Shown here: one piece after another, positions 1-6,556 of the stretch
Layout of the letters: each line of letters starts with the position of its first letter
Numbering within the stretch: the stretch's first letter is position 1
NCBI GenBank assembly: GCA_019347595.1
Contig: JAHWLA010000120.1
Coordinates: 1-8,401, forward strand
Length of the DNA stretch: 8,401 nt
Reading direction: 5' to 3'
From: Actinomycetota bacterium
GTDB taxonomy: Bacteria; Actinomycetota; Acidimicrobiia; Acidimicrobiales; JAHWLA01
Made by a program: the position numbers and the translations under genes
Notes under the pieces: model-generated
Told to the model about the DNA's origin: nothing
The model's database searches: none
Seen by the model: only the letters and a program-made list of their open reading frames with translations

Positions 1-935
1 TGGCGCCCTATGGCAGCGTCCTCGAGCTCATCGGCAACACGCCGCTCGTCGACGTGTCGGGGCTGAGTCCCAACCGCGACGTCAAGATCTTCGCCAAGCT
101 CGAGGGCCAGAACCCCGGCGGCTCGGTGAAGGACCGCATCGCCCTGTCCATGATCGAGGAGGCCGAGAAGGACGGCGTGCTGGCGCCGGGGCAGACGATC
201 ATCGAGCCCACGTCCGGCAACACCGGCATCGGCTTGGCCATGGTGGCCCGTATCAAGGGCTACCCCATGAAGGCTGTGCTTCCGACGAACGTGTCGCCCG
301 AGCGCAAGCAGCTCCTCCAGGTGTGGGGCGCCGAGATCATCGAGTCGCCGGGCTCGGAGGGGTCGAACGGCGCCGTGCGCATGGCCCAGCGGCTGGCGAG
401 CGAGCATCCCGAGTGGGCCTTCCTCTACCAGTACGCCAACCCGGCCAACCCCAAGGCGCACTACGAGGGCACCGCCCCCGAGATCTGGCGGGACTGCCCG
501 GAGATCACGCACTTCGTGGCCGGGCTCGGCACCAGCGGCACGCTCATGGGGTGCTCGCGGTTCCTGAAGGAGCGCAATCCTGCCGTCAGGATCTGGGCCG
601 TCGAGCCTCCGTCGGGCGAGATGGTCGACGGGCTGCGCAACCTCGACGACGGCTACATCCCGCCGGTGTTCGACCCCGACCTGCTCGACCGCAAGAAGGT
701 CGTCGGTCCCGAGGAGTCGATCATCGGGACGCGCAAGCTCATCGACATCGGCGTGTTCTCCGGCATCTCGTCGGGCGCCGCGCTCATGGGCGCGGTGAAG
801 TGCGCGGCCGACATCGACGAGGGCGTCGTTGTCACGCTGTTCCCGGACGGCGGGTGGAAGTACCTGTCGAGCGAGGCGTGGACCGCCGACCTCGACGAGG
901 TCATCGCCCGCGCCCGCGAGATCAACTACTGGTAG
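1..935 (+). CDS. cysM: Cysteine synthase, CysM type (PLP-dependent), 5' end at window edge
   Basis: This is a PLP-dependent beta-replacement enzyme making L-cysteine. The open frame runs from the window edge (GCG at base 3 reads A-P-Y-G-S, followed by ELIGNTPLV), well before the internal GTG at 54. Bases 1-2 are TG, so the start codon may be an ATG or GTG split by the edge; numbering below assumes this. Lys44 in GGSVKDR is the PLP Schiff-base lysine, SGNTG (72-76) is the substrate loop and GLGTSGT (175-181) binds the PLP phosphate. Arg213 in GLRNLDDGY aligns with the arginine (Arg220, from memory) that makes M. tuberculosis CysM prefer O-phosphoserine, and its spacing from the lysine (169) is the same as I recall there. 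In M. tuberculosis the sulfur donor is the thiocarboxylated protein CysO, encoded just upstream. I infer the same route here, but cysO and mec lie outside the window. Stop TAG at 933-935; murI follows after 31 bases. Confidence 0.93.
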   Translation, partial: APYGSVLELIGNTPLVDVSGLSPNRDVKIFAKLEGQNPGGSVKDRIALSMIEEAEKDGVLAPGQTIIEPTSGNTGIGLAMVARIKGYPMKAVLPTNVSPERKQLLQVWGAEIIESPGSEGSNGAVRMAQRLASEHPEWAFLYQYANPANPKAHYEGTAPEIWRDCPEITHFVAGLGTSGTLMGCSRFLKERNPAVRIWAVEPPSGEMVDGLRNLDDGYIPPVFDPDLLDRKKVVGPEESIIGTRKLIDIGVFSGISSGAALMGAVKCAADIDEGVVVTLFPDGGWKYLSSEAWTADLDEVIARAREINYW

Positions 936-966
936 CCGGGCGTTGCTGCCGTAGCCTCTGGGCGCA

Positions 967-1770
967 ATGGACGACCGCGCCATAGGCATGTTCGACAGCG
1001 GGTTCGGCGGGCTCACCGTGGCCCGTGCCCTCATCGACCTGGTGCCCGCCGAGGACCTCGTGTACTTCGGCGACACCGGTCGCTACCCGTACGGGCCGCG
1101 GTCGCTCGACGAGGTGCGGGAGTTCGCCCGGCAGATCACCGCCATGCTCGTGGAGCGCCACGACGTGAAGATGGTGGTGGTGGCGTGCAACACGGCGGCG
1201 GCCGCCGCGCTCGAGCTGCTCCGGTTCGAGCACGACATCCCCATCGTCGGCGTGGTCGACCCCGGCGTGCGGGCCGCGTTGGCGGCGACGCGCAACCGGC
1301 GAGTCGGCGTCATCGGCACGGTGGGCACCATCGGCTCGGGCGCCTACCAGCGAGCGGTGCGGTCCACGCGGGCCGAAGTCGAGCTCACGTGCTCGGCGTG
1401 CCCCGGCTTCGTGGAGTTCGTGGAGCGGGGCGAGACCGACAGCGAGCAGGTGCACGTCCTGGCCGAGCGCCTGCTCGCGCCTGTGAAGGACGCGGGCGTC
1501 GACACCCTGTTGCTGGGGTGCACCCACTACCCGTTCCTGGCTCGCACCATCGGCGACGTCATGGGCCGCGAGGTGGTGCTCGTCTCGTCGGCCGAGGAGA
1601 CCGCCTTCGAGGTGCTCGACATCCTGGAGGAGACCGGGTTGGGGCGGCGCACGGCGGGCAAGGGGCGGCACCGGTGGGTGTCGTCGGGCGACGTGGCATG
1701 GTTCCGCTCGCTGGGCGCCCGGCTGTTCGGCCCGGAGATCGAGAACGTGGAGGCGTGGACGTGGGACTGA
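967..1770 (+). CDS. murI: Glutamate racemase
   Basis: MurI interconverts L- and D-glutamate in the cytoplasm without cofactor and supplies D-Glu for peptidoglycan. The 267-residue length is normal. The two-cysteine mechanism is visible: Cys74 in VACNTA and Cys185 in LLGCTHYP, with His187 two residues after the second cysteine. The N-terminal FDSGFGG (9-15) and the YFGDTGRYPYG segment (33-43) are family signatures, and Asp10 and Ser11 match the usual substrate and acid/base residues. The start ATG at 967 gives the expected short N-terminus before the first strand; ATG at 988 would cut into it. No clear Shine-Dalgarno precedes 967, so it may be read from the cysM transcript or from a leaderless start. 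The 3' end overlaps the next gene by 10 bases. The M. tuberculosis cluster has a rhomboid gene between cysM and murI; none is present here. Confidence 0.95.
   Translation: MDDRAIGMFDSGFGGLTVARALIDLVPAEDLVYFGDTGRYPYGPRSLDEVREFARQITAMLVERHDVKMVVVACNTAAAAALELLRFEHDIPIVGVVDPGVRAALAATRNRRVGVIGTVGTIGSGAYQRAVRSTRAEVELTCSACPGFVEFVERGETDSEQVHVLAERLLAPVKDAGVDTLLLGCTHYPFLARTIGDVMGREVVLVSSAEETAFEVLDILEETGLGRRTAGKGRHRWVSSGDVAWFRSLGARLFGPEIENVEAWTWD
1749..1753 (+). promoter_or_regulatory. Ribosome binding site fixing the start of the metallo-hydrolase gene
   Basis: GGAGG inside the murI coding sequence lies 7 bases before GTG at 1761. The in-frame GTG at 1755 is only one base away from it, and the frame stays open further upstream through murI, so this site selects 1761 as the start. 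Confidence 0.7.
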
Positions 1771-2486
1771 GCGTCACCGTCCTCGGGTCCAGCGGCAGCT
1801 ACCCCGGTCGGGGCGAGGCGTGCAGCGGGTACCTGGTGCGGGGCGCGGGCGCCACGGTCTGGCTGGACGCCGGGTCCGGCACCATGGCGAACCTCCAGCA
1901 CCACGTCTCCCTGGACGACGTCGACGCCGTCGTCCTCAGCCACGAGCACCCCGACCACTGGCACGACGTCGAGGGGTTCTACGTCGCCATGCGCTACGGC
2001 GAGCGGGCGCGCCGCGGCATCCCGGTGTTCGCCCCGGCGGGCGTCCGGGGCAAGACGAGCAAGCGGATGGACCCGACGTTCGACTGGCGCATCGTGCGCG
2101 ACGGCGCCACCGGGTCGGTGGGCGGGCTGCGGCTGCGCTTCTCCCGCACCGACCACGGTCCGGAGACGCTCGCCGTCCGCATCGACGGCGACGGGCGGTC
2201 GTTCGGCTACAGCGCCGACACCGGCCCCGGCTGGTCGCTGGCCGCTCTGGGCGACGGGCTCGACCTGGCCCTGTGCGAGTCGTCGTACTGCGGCGACAAG
2301 GCCGGCGCGCCGGGGCATCTCACCGCCCGGGAGGCGGGCGCCGACGCTCGCAGGGCCGGCGTCCGCCGTCTGCTGCTGACCCATTTCTGGCCCACCGTCG
2401 ACCGTGAGCAGTGCGCCCGTGAGGCCGCCGCCGCCTTCGGGGGGCCCGTCGAGATCGCCACTACCAACGAGGAGTACCACCTGTGA
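1761..2486 (+). CDS. Metallo-beta-lactamase-fold hydrolase, Rv1339-like (predicted cyclic nucleotide phosphodiesterase)
   Basis: This is a 241-residue cytoplasmic protein of the RNase Z/phosphodiesterase branch of the metallo-beta-lactamase fold. The full two-metal set is visible: H61-x-H63-x-D65-H66 (SHEHPDHW), His132 (RTDHG), Asp153 (YSADTG) and His208 (LTHFW), so it should be catalytically active. It occupies the same place in the operon as M. tuberculosis Rv1339, which has been reported as an atypical cAMP phosphodiesterase. By position and fold I infer a similar role, but the substrate cannot be read from the sequence; a nuclease or another phosphodiester is possible. No signal peptide is evident. 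The GTG start overlaps murI by 10 bases, and the TGA stop shares GTGA with the rph start, so translation is probably coupled on both sides. Confidence 0.85.
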   Translation: MGLSVTVLGSSGSYPGRGEACSGYLVRGAGATVWLDAGSGTMANLQHHVSLDDVDAVVLSHEHPDHWHDVEGFYVAMRYGERARRGIPVFAPAGVRGKTSKRMDPTFDWRIVRDGATGSVGGLRLRFSRTDHGPETLAVRIDGDGRSFGYSADTGPGWSLAALGDGLDLALCESSYCGDKAGAPGHLTAREAGADARRAGVRRLLLTHFWPTVDREQCAREAAAAFGGPVEIATTNEEYHL

Positions 2487-3220
2487 CCGTACGCAAGGAC
2501 GGCCGAGCCCCCGACGACCTGCGGCCGCTCCGCTTCGACCGCGACTACACCGAGTTCGCGGCCGGGTCGGTGCTGGTGACGATGGGCAAGACGAAGGTGT
2601 TGTGCACCGCCTCGGTGGAGGAGGACGTGCCCCGGTGGATGCGGGGGACGGGGAAGGGCTGGGTCACCGCCGAGTACTCGATGTTGCCGGGCTCGACGGC
2701 GGAGCGGGTGACGCGGGAGGCGGCCAAGGGCAAACAGAGCGGGCGCACCCAGGAGATCCAGCGGCTGATCGGCCGGGCGTTGCGGGCCGTCACCGACATG
2801 CGGGCGCTGGGCGAGGTGCAGATCGTGCTCGACTGCGACGTCTTGCAGGCCGACGGGGGCACGCGCACGGCGTCGATCTGCGGGGCGTACGTCGCGCTGC
2901 ACGACGCCTGCACCCGACTGGTGCAGCGAGGGCTGATCAAGCGCAACCCGCTGCTGGAGGCGTGCGCCGCCGTGTCGGTCGGCGTGGTGAGCGGCGTGCC
3001 CATGCTCGACCTCGACTACTCGGAGGACGCGGGCGCCGAGACGGACATGAACGTGGTGATGACGTCGTCGGGGCGGTTCGTGGAGGTGCAGGGCACGGCC
3101 GAGGGCGCCCCGTTCGACCGGTCCGAGCTCGACGAGCTGCTGTCGCTGGCCGAGCACGGGATCGCGTCGATCCTGGAGGCCCAGGCGGCGCTGCTGGCGA
3201 CCGCGCCTCCGCCGCGTTGA
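2483..3220 (+). CDS. rph: Ribonuclease PH
   Basis: RNase PH is a phosphorolytic 3'-5' exoribonuclease that trims the 3' ends of tRNA precursors and forms a hexameric ring. The 245-residue length fits a full-length enzyme. Visible signatures are RPLRFDRDYTEFAAGSVL near the N-terminus, the GTGKGWVTAEYSMLPGST stretch (residues about 53-70), the arginine-rich SGRTQEIQRLIGRALR helix, and GGTRTASICGAY around residues 125-136, whose GTR (Thr127, Arg128) is the phosphate-binding element. LDLDYSEDA and TDMNVVM are the acidic, metal-binding part of the active site. The start is GTG at 2483, with GAGGAG at 2469-2474. It overlaps the preceding stop by 4 bases, and its own TGA overlaps the TTG start of rdgB. 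An initiator tRNA gene lies just past rdgB, but that adjacency proves no functional link. Confidence 0.96.
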   Translation: MTVRKDGRAPDDLRPLRFDRDYTEFAAGSVLVTMGKTKVLCTASVEEDVPRWMRGTGKGWVTAEYSMLPGSTAERVTREAAKGKQSGRTQEIQRLIGRALRAVTDMRALGEVQIVLDCDVLQADGGTRTASICGAYVALHDACTRLVQRGLIKRNPLLEACAAVSVGVVSGVPMLDLDYSEDAGAETDMNVVMTSSGRFVEVQGTAEGAPFDRSELDELLSLAEHGIASILEAQAALLATAPPPR

Positions 3221-3792
3221 CCCGCGTGGTTTTGGCGACGGCCAACCCGGACAAGGCGCGGGAGATCGCCGCCCTGCTGGACGGGTTCGAGGTGGTGCCG
3301 CGTCCCGCCGACGTGCCGGACGTGGACGAGACGGGGGCCACGCTGGAGGAAAACGCCCGGCTCAAGGCGGCGGCGCTGGTGGAGGCGACGGGGTGCGCGG
3401 CGGTGGCCGACGACACCGGGCTGGAGGTGCTCGCCCTGGACGGCGCGCCCGGCGTCTACAGCGCCCGCTTCGCAGGGGAGCACGCCAGTTATGCCGACAA
3501 CGTGACCAAGCTGCTGTCGGTGATGGAAGGCGTGGCCGACCGGCGGGCGCGGTTCCGCACGGTGGCGCTGGCCCGGTTCCCGGACGGGCGAGAAGTGGTG
3601 GCCGAGGGCGCGGTCGACGGCGTGATCACGTCGGCGGCGCGCGGCGACGGCGGGTTCGGCTACGACCCCGTGTTCCAGCCCGACGAGGGCGACGGGCGCA
3701 CGTACGCCGAGCTCACGCTGGAGGAGAAGAACGCCCTGTCGCACCGCGGTCGCGCCTTCCGCGCCTTGGCCGCCCGACTCCGGCATACGTAG
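3217..3792 (+). CDS. rdgB: Non-canonical purine NTP pyrophosphatase (RdgB/HAM1 family)
   Basis: The enzyme hydrolyses ITP, dITP and XTP to monophosphates, keeping deaminated purines out of DNA and RNA. The 191 residues contain all family signatures: TANPDKARE (8-16) for substrate binding, TLEENA with Glu45, ADDTGLEV (64-71) with the catalytic Asp65/Asp66 pair, PGVYSARFAG, GDGGFGYDPVF and the C-terminal SHRGRA. The start is chosen as TTG at 3217 because it gives the normal N-terminus (x-T-R-V-V-L-A-T) and overlaps the rph stop as TTGA. GTG at 3226 is the alternative and would leave a very short first strand. No Shine-Dalgarno is visible before either, so re-initiation after rph is likely. It is the last gene of the operon. 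The frame is open far upstream of 3217, but that region is the wrong frame of rph. Confidence 0.94.
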   Translation: MTRVVLATANPDKAREIAALLDGFEVVPRPADVPDVDETGATLEENARLKAAALVEATGCAAVADDTGLEVLALDGAPGVYSARFAGEHASYADNVTKLLSVMEGVADRRARFRTVALARFPDGREVVAEGAVDGVITSAARGDGGFGYDPVFQPDEGDGRTYAELTLEEKNALSHRGRAFRALAARLRHT

Positions 3793-3803
3793 ACAAACAA
3801 GCG

Positions 3804-3837
3804 CCAACCGGGAAGGAACGTATCCGTTCCCGGCTGG
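3804..3837 (-). terminator. Hairpin terminator of the initiator tRNA transcript
   Basis: CCGGGAA (3808-3814) pairs with TTCCCGG (3827-3833), continued inward by GGA/TCC (3815-3817 with 3823-3825, one bulged G) around the loop ACGTA, and outward by CCA/TGG (3804-3806 with 3835-3837) across one mismatch. Read on the minus strand, the hairpin starts 7 bases after the tRNA CCA end and is followed by the T-rich CTTGTTTGTCT (3791-3801). On the + strand no T run follows, so it terminates rdgB transcripts less obviously. Confidence 0.7.
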
Positions 3838-3844
3838 GGCTCTG

Positions 3845-3921
<77 letters not shown>

Positions 3922-3933
3922 GCGAGGACGGTC

Positions 3934-3962
3934 ACTTTAGCACGGGGGACGCGGGCGTCGAA
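3934..3962 (-). promoter_or_regulatory. Promoter of the initiator tRNA gene
   Basis: On the minus strand a -35-like TTCGAC (3957-3962) is followed by exactly 17 bases and a -10-like TAAAGT (3934-3939). Initiation would be expected near 3926-3928, about six bases before the mature tRNA 5' end at 3921. Spacing and position fit a housekeeping sigma-70 type promoter; the call is by eye. Confidence 0.6.
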
Positions 3963-3968
3963 TCGGCG

Positions 3969-3991
3969 TTGTCACGCTGTCGGACCAGAAT
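3969..3991 (+). promoter_or_regulatory. Possible promoter for the dehydrogenase gene (leaderless?)
   Basis: TTGTCA (3969-3974) resembles a -35 box and CAGAAT (3986-3991) a -10 box, but the spacer is only 11 bases, so the -35 match may be chance. The -10-like hexamer ends 6 bases before ATG 3998, which would place transcription start at or next to the start codon. No Shine-Dalgarno precedes either candidate start, which is compatible with a leaderless mRNA. Confidence 0.25.
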
Positions 3992-3997
3992 GCGGCC

Positions 3998-4906
3998 ATG
4001 GATGTTGCTCGCTCGCCCGACATGACAACCATCGGTTTCGTGGGGCTCGGCGTCATGGGCCGACCGATGGCGCACAACTTGCTGGCCGCGGGGTACCCGC
4101 TCGTCGTGCACTCGCGGACCATGGAACGGGCCGCTCCGCTCATCCGGGCCGGAGCGGCGGCCGCCGGCTCTCCGGCCGCCGTGGCGAAGGCGGCCGAGGT
4201 CGTCATCACCATGCTCCCCGACACGCCGGATGTCGAGCAGGTGGCCGAGGGGTCGGACGGGCTCTTCGCCGGAGCGTCGGAGGGGCTGGTGTGGATCGAC
4301 ATGAGCTCGATCTCCTCGGCCGCGTCGACCGAGCTCGCCGCCCGCGCGGCCGCCCGCGGCATCGCCATGCTCGACGCGCCGGTGAGCGGCGGCGAGACAG
4401 GCGCGGTGGCGGGCACCTTGTCGATCATGGTGGGCGGCGACGAAGTGACGTTCGAGCGGTGCCTTCCCGTCCTCCGCGTCATGGGCGGTTCCGTGGTTCG
4501 GGTGGGCGGCCCCGGTGCCGGCCAGTTGGCCAAGGCCTGCAACCAGATCGTCGTCGGCTGCACGCTGGCGGGCGTGGCCGAAGCCCTCGTCCTGGCAGGC
4601 AAGGCGGGCGTCGACGCGGCCAAGGTGCGCGAGGTGCTGCTGGGCGGGTTCGCCCAGAGCCGCATCCTCGACGTGCACGGCGAACGCATGCTGACAGGCG
4701 ATTTTGCGCCCGGCTTCCGGGCCTCGCTCCACCGCAAGGACTTGGTGAACGCCCTCGACGCCGGTCGCACCTACGGCAGCAGCCTGATGCTCTCGTCGCT
4801 GGTGACCGAACTGCTGAATGCGCAGATCGCCGCGGGCGACGGCGACCTCGACCATTCGGCCCTCGTCAAGGTCTACGAGGCGCTCGCCGACGCGCACCGG
4901 GGATGA
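3998..4906 (+). CDS. NAD(P)-dependent beta-hydroxyacid dehydrogenase, tartronate semialdehyde reductase-like
   Basis: This is a soluble 302-residue oxidoreductase of the 3-hydroxyisobutyrate dehydrogenase family. The N-terminal Rossmann domain opens with IGFVGLGVMGRPMAHNLL (Gly-rich loop at residues 16-21). DAPVSGGE carries the substrate-binding serine, and Lys179 in GQLAKACNQ is the catalytic lysine. The all-helical C-terminal domain has FRASLHRKDL and ends in DHSAL..YEALA, which resembles GarR/GlxR, so 2-hydroxy-3-oxopropionate (tartronate semialdehyde) reductase, from glyoxylate or glycerate metabolism, is the best guess. 3-hydroxyisobutyrate or another short beta-hydroxyacid cannot be excluded. 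No glyoxylate carboligase or hydroxypyruvate isomerase lies beside it to confirm this. The start may be ATG 3998 or ATG 4022; the latter gives the more typical N-terminus MTTIGF and numbers the catalytic lysine 171, as I recall for GarR. It converges on the pirin gene with a 31-base gap. Confidence 0.85.
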   Translation: MDVARSPDMTTIGFVGLGVMGRPMAHNLLAAGYPLVVHSRTMERAAPLIRAGAAAAGSPAAVAKAAEVVITMLPDTPDVEQVAEGSDGLFAGASEGLVWIDMSSISSAASTELAARAAARGIAMLDAPVSGGETGAVAGTLSIMVGGDEVTFERCLPVLRVMGGSVVRVGGPGAGQLAKACNQIVVGCTLAGVAEALVLAGKAGVDAAKVREVLLGGFAQSRILDVHGERMLTGDFAPGFRASLHRKDLVNALDAGRTYGSSLMLSSLVTELLNAQIAAGDGDLDHSALVKVYEALADAHRG

Positions 4907-4913
4907 CGCCGCC

Positions 4914-4926
4914 CGCCCGAAGGGCG
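4914..4926. terminator. Small GC hairpin between convergent genes
   Basis: CGCCC (4914-4918) and GGGCG (4922-4926) form a 5 bp stem with a GAA loop in the 31-base gap between two convergent stop codons. No T tract follows on either strand. Its position suggests a two-way transcript end, but the structure is weak evidence in such GC-rich DNA. Confidence 0.3.
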
Positions 4927-4937
4927 ATGCCCGCCGG

Positions 4938-5885
4938 TCAGTCGCGGGGCACGCCGAACTTGCCTGCCTGGTAGTCCTGGAATGCCTCCAACAGCTCCTG
5001 CCGGGTGTTCATCACGAACGGGCCGTACCAGGCCACGGGCTCGCGGATCGGCCGCCCGCCGAGGACGATCACCTCGAGCGCGGGCGCCGGCCCGTCGGGC
5101 ACCACGTCGGCGGCCACCGTGAGGGCATCGCCCCGGCCGAACACCGCCAGTTGGCCGGTCGCCACCGCGTGGCGCTCTCGCCCGACGAAGCCGCGTCCGC
5201 TCAGGACGTAGACCAGCGCGTTGAACGCCGGGTCCCACGGCAGGCGCAATGCGGCACCCGGCTGCACGGTGGCATGGAGCATGGTGATCGGGGTGTAGGT
5301 GGCACCCGGTCCCCGGTGGCCCGCCACGTCGCCTGCGATGACGCGAACGAGGGCGCCGCCGTCCGGCGACGCCAGCAGCGCCACCCGATCGGGGTCGAGG
5401 TCCTGGTAGCGCGGCGCCACCCGCTTCTGCGCCTTCGGCAGGTTGACCCAGAGCTGGAGCCCGTGGAACAGCCCGCCCGTCGCGACGAGTCCCTCCGGCG
5501 GCGTCTCGATGTGGACGATGCCGTCGCCCGCCGTCATCCATTGCGTGGCGCCGTTGCTGATGAGGCCGCCACCCCCGGTGGAGTCGCGGTGCTCGAAGGC
5601 GCCGTCGATGATGTAGGTCACCGTCTCGAAGCCTCGGTGCGGGTGCCAAGCCGTGCCCTTGGGCTCGCCCGGGGCGTACTCGACCTCGCCGAGCTGGTCG
5701 AGGTGCAGGAACGGGTCGAGGTCGCCCAGGTCGACGCCCGCGAACGCCCGCCGGACCGGGAACCCCTCGCCCTCGTACCCCGTGGGTGCGGTGGTGATCG
5801 ACTTCACCGGGCGGTCGACGGCAGTGGCGTCCGGCGTGGTGATGCGGGGCAGCAGAAGCGTGTCTTCGACGGTTACGGCCGGCAT
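4938..5885 (-). CDS. Pirin family protein (bicupin, putative quercetinase)
   Basis: Pirins are metal-binding bicupins; some bacterial members show quercetin 2,3-dioxygenase activity, and others act as regulators or redox sensors. This 315-residue protein carries the N-terminal cupin signature WHPHRGFETVTYI (80-92) and the second metal motif VHIETPP. The expected iron ligands are His81, His83, His125 and Glu127, all present. The second cupin (about 190-290) has FNALVYVLSGRGFVG. The C-terminus GPFVMNT..EL..A..DYQAGKFG is typical of the family. ATG at 5883-5885 is preceded by AGGAGG at the right distance. It lies 62 bases downstream of the tetR gene on the same strand, so read-through is possible, but a separate palindrome sits next to its ribosome binding site, suggesting independent control. 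The physiological substrate is unknown. Confidence 0.92.
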   Translation of the reverse strand: MPAVTVEDTLLLPRITTPDATAVDRPVKSITTAPTGYEGEGFPVRRAFAGVDLGDLDPFLHLDQLGEVEYAPGEPKGTAWHPHRGFETVTYIIDGAFEHRDSTGGGGLISNGATQWMTAGDGIVHIETPPEGLVATGGLFHGLQLWVNLPKAQKRVAPRYQDLDPDRVALLASPDGGALVRVIAGDVAGHRGPGATYTPITMLHATVQPGAALRLPWDPAFNALVYVLSGRGFVGRERHAVATGQLAVFGRGDALTVAADVVPDGPAPALEVIVLGGRPIREPVAWYGPFVMNTRQELLEAFQDYQAGKFGVPRD

Positions 5886-5891
5886 TCGAGC

Positions 5892-5897
5892 CCTCCT
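5892..5897 (-). promoter_or_regulatory. Ribosome binding site of the pirin gene
   Basis: AGGAGG on the minus strand lies 6 bases before the ATG at 5885 and decides that start. It immediately abuts the 5898-5911 palindrome, so a protein bound there could also affect translation or early elongation. Confidence 0.8.
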
Positions 5898-5911
5898 GTT
5901 GAATCTTCAAC
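5898..5911. promoter_or_regulatory. Palindromic operator candidate upstream of pirin
   Basis: GTTGAA-TC-TTCAAC is a perfect inverted repeat with 6-base arms and a 2-base centre, in an AT-rich patch of otherwise GC-rich DNA just upstream of the pirin ribosome binding site. The TTGAA-NN-TTCAA pattern resembles binding sites of MarR-family regulators as I recall them. It differs entirely from the TetR operator at 6557-6596, so its regulator is probably encoded elsewhere. Confidence 0.5.
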
Positions 5912-5947
5912 TAAAACGCAGGAGCCTCCACCCGCATTCCGCCTCGG

Positions 5948-6541
5948 TCATTCCCCACTGGGAAACAGGGCCTCGATCAGCGTTGCCATCGTCTCCTCGC
6001 TGCGCCGCAGTGCGACGCGAGGCTTGTCGGCTCTCGCCACGAGGAGGGCGAGCTCCATGAGGGCGGCGAGGAGGACGTGGGCGAGGCTGTCGACGAGCTC
6101 GGCGGGCAGGCGCGCGTCGTGGGCGGCCGCCTCCACGCCCATCTTCATGAGGCCGAACCCGTAGCGAGCGTCGAGCTCGCGCCACCGGTCCCAGCCCAGG
6201 ACGTTGGGCGCGTCGATGAGGCACAGGCGAGCCACCACCGGGTCGCGAGCCATGCGTAGGTACGCCTGGCACCCGAGCACGAGGCTGTGCTTTGCCGAGT
6301 CGGCCACGGCCGCCTGCTCGGCCAGCGCGCCGATGATCCTGCTCTCGGTGGCTTCGACGGCGGCCTCGAACACCGCCTCCTTGGACGCGAAGTGGTGGTA
6401 GAAGGCGCCGCGGCTGAGATCGGCCGCCGCCAGCACCATGTCGACCGACGTGCCCGCGTAGCCGTGCTCGGCGAACAGGTTGGTGGCCGCGTCGAGCAGC
6501 CGTGCCCGCGTGGCAAGCCCTTGTTCGAGCTTCCGGTTCAT
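5948..6541 (-). CDS. TetR/AcrR family transcriptional repressor
   Basis: This is a 197-residue one-component regulator. The N-terminal TetR DNA-binding domain covers residues 10-56: TRARLLDAATNLFAEHGY forms the first helices, and TSVDMVLAAADLSRGAFYHHF (31-51) is the helix-turn-helix with the usual Y-H-H-F end, followed by SKEAVFEA. The all-helical C-terminal half (60-197) should bind a ligand and form the dimer; it gives no clue to the ligand. ATG 6541 is chosen because the domain starts at the usual distance from it. Extending to 6616 would translate through the operator palindrome and past the likely start of transcription. A GGGAG lies only 2 bases before the ATG, a poor spacing, so initiation may be weak or leaderless. 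The gene is divergent from the hydrolase at 6634, and the double operator between them implies autoregulation and control of that hydrolase. Confidence 0.93.
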   Translation of the reverse strand: MNRKLEQGLATRARLLDAATNLFAEHGYAGTSVDMVLAAADLSRGAFYHHFASKEAVFEAAVEATESRIIGALAEQAAVADSAKHSLVLGCQAYLRMARDPVVARLCLIDAPNVLGWDRWRELDARYGFGLMKMGVEAAAHDARLPAELVDSLAHVLLAALMELALLVARADKPRVALRRSEETMATLIEALFPSGE

Positions 6542-6556
6542 GGCTCCCGATGTTGC

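Noticed and set aside
54..56. GTG as the start of the cysteine synthase
   Set aside because: The conserved ELIGNTPLV segment lies upstream in the same frame, so the true start is at or beyond the left edge.
1185..1760. Upstream extension of the metallo-hydrolase frame through murI
   Set aside because: The extension is an Arg/Gly-rich shadow of murI. The GGAGG-GTG pair at 1749-1763 gives a natural start.
3804..3837. Riboswitch or attenuator upstream of the tRNA or dehydrogenase
   Set aside because: It lies downstream of the tRNA 3' end and is followed by a T-rich run on that strand, which is terminator geometry.
3932..4897. Long minus-strand frame opposite the dehydrogenase
   Set aside because: No recognisable domain, biased composition, and it runs over the dehydrogenase and the tRNA promoter. 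The + strand gene has every family motif.
4818..6164. A 448-codon open frame on the + strand across the pirin and tetR genes
   Set aside because: It is antisense to two genes with complete family motifs and strong start signals. Its translation is low-complexity Arg/Ala/Gly-rich, as expected from a shadow frame in GC-rich DNA.
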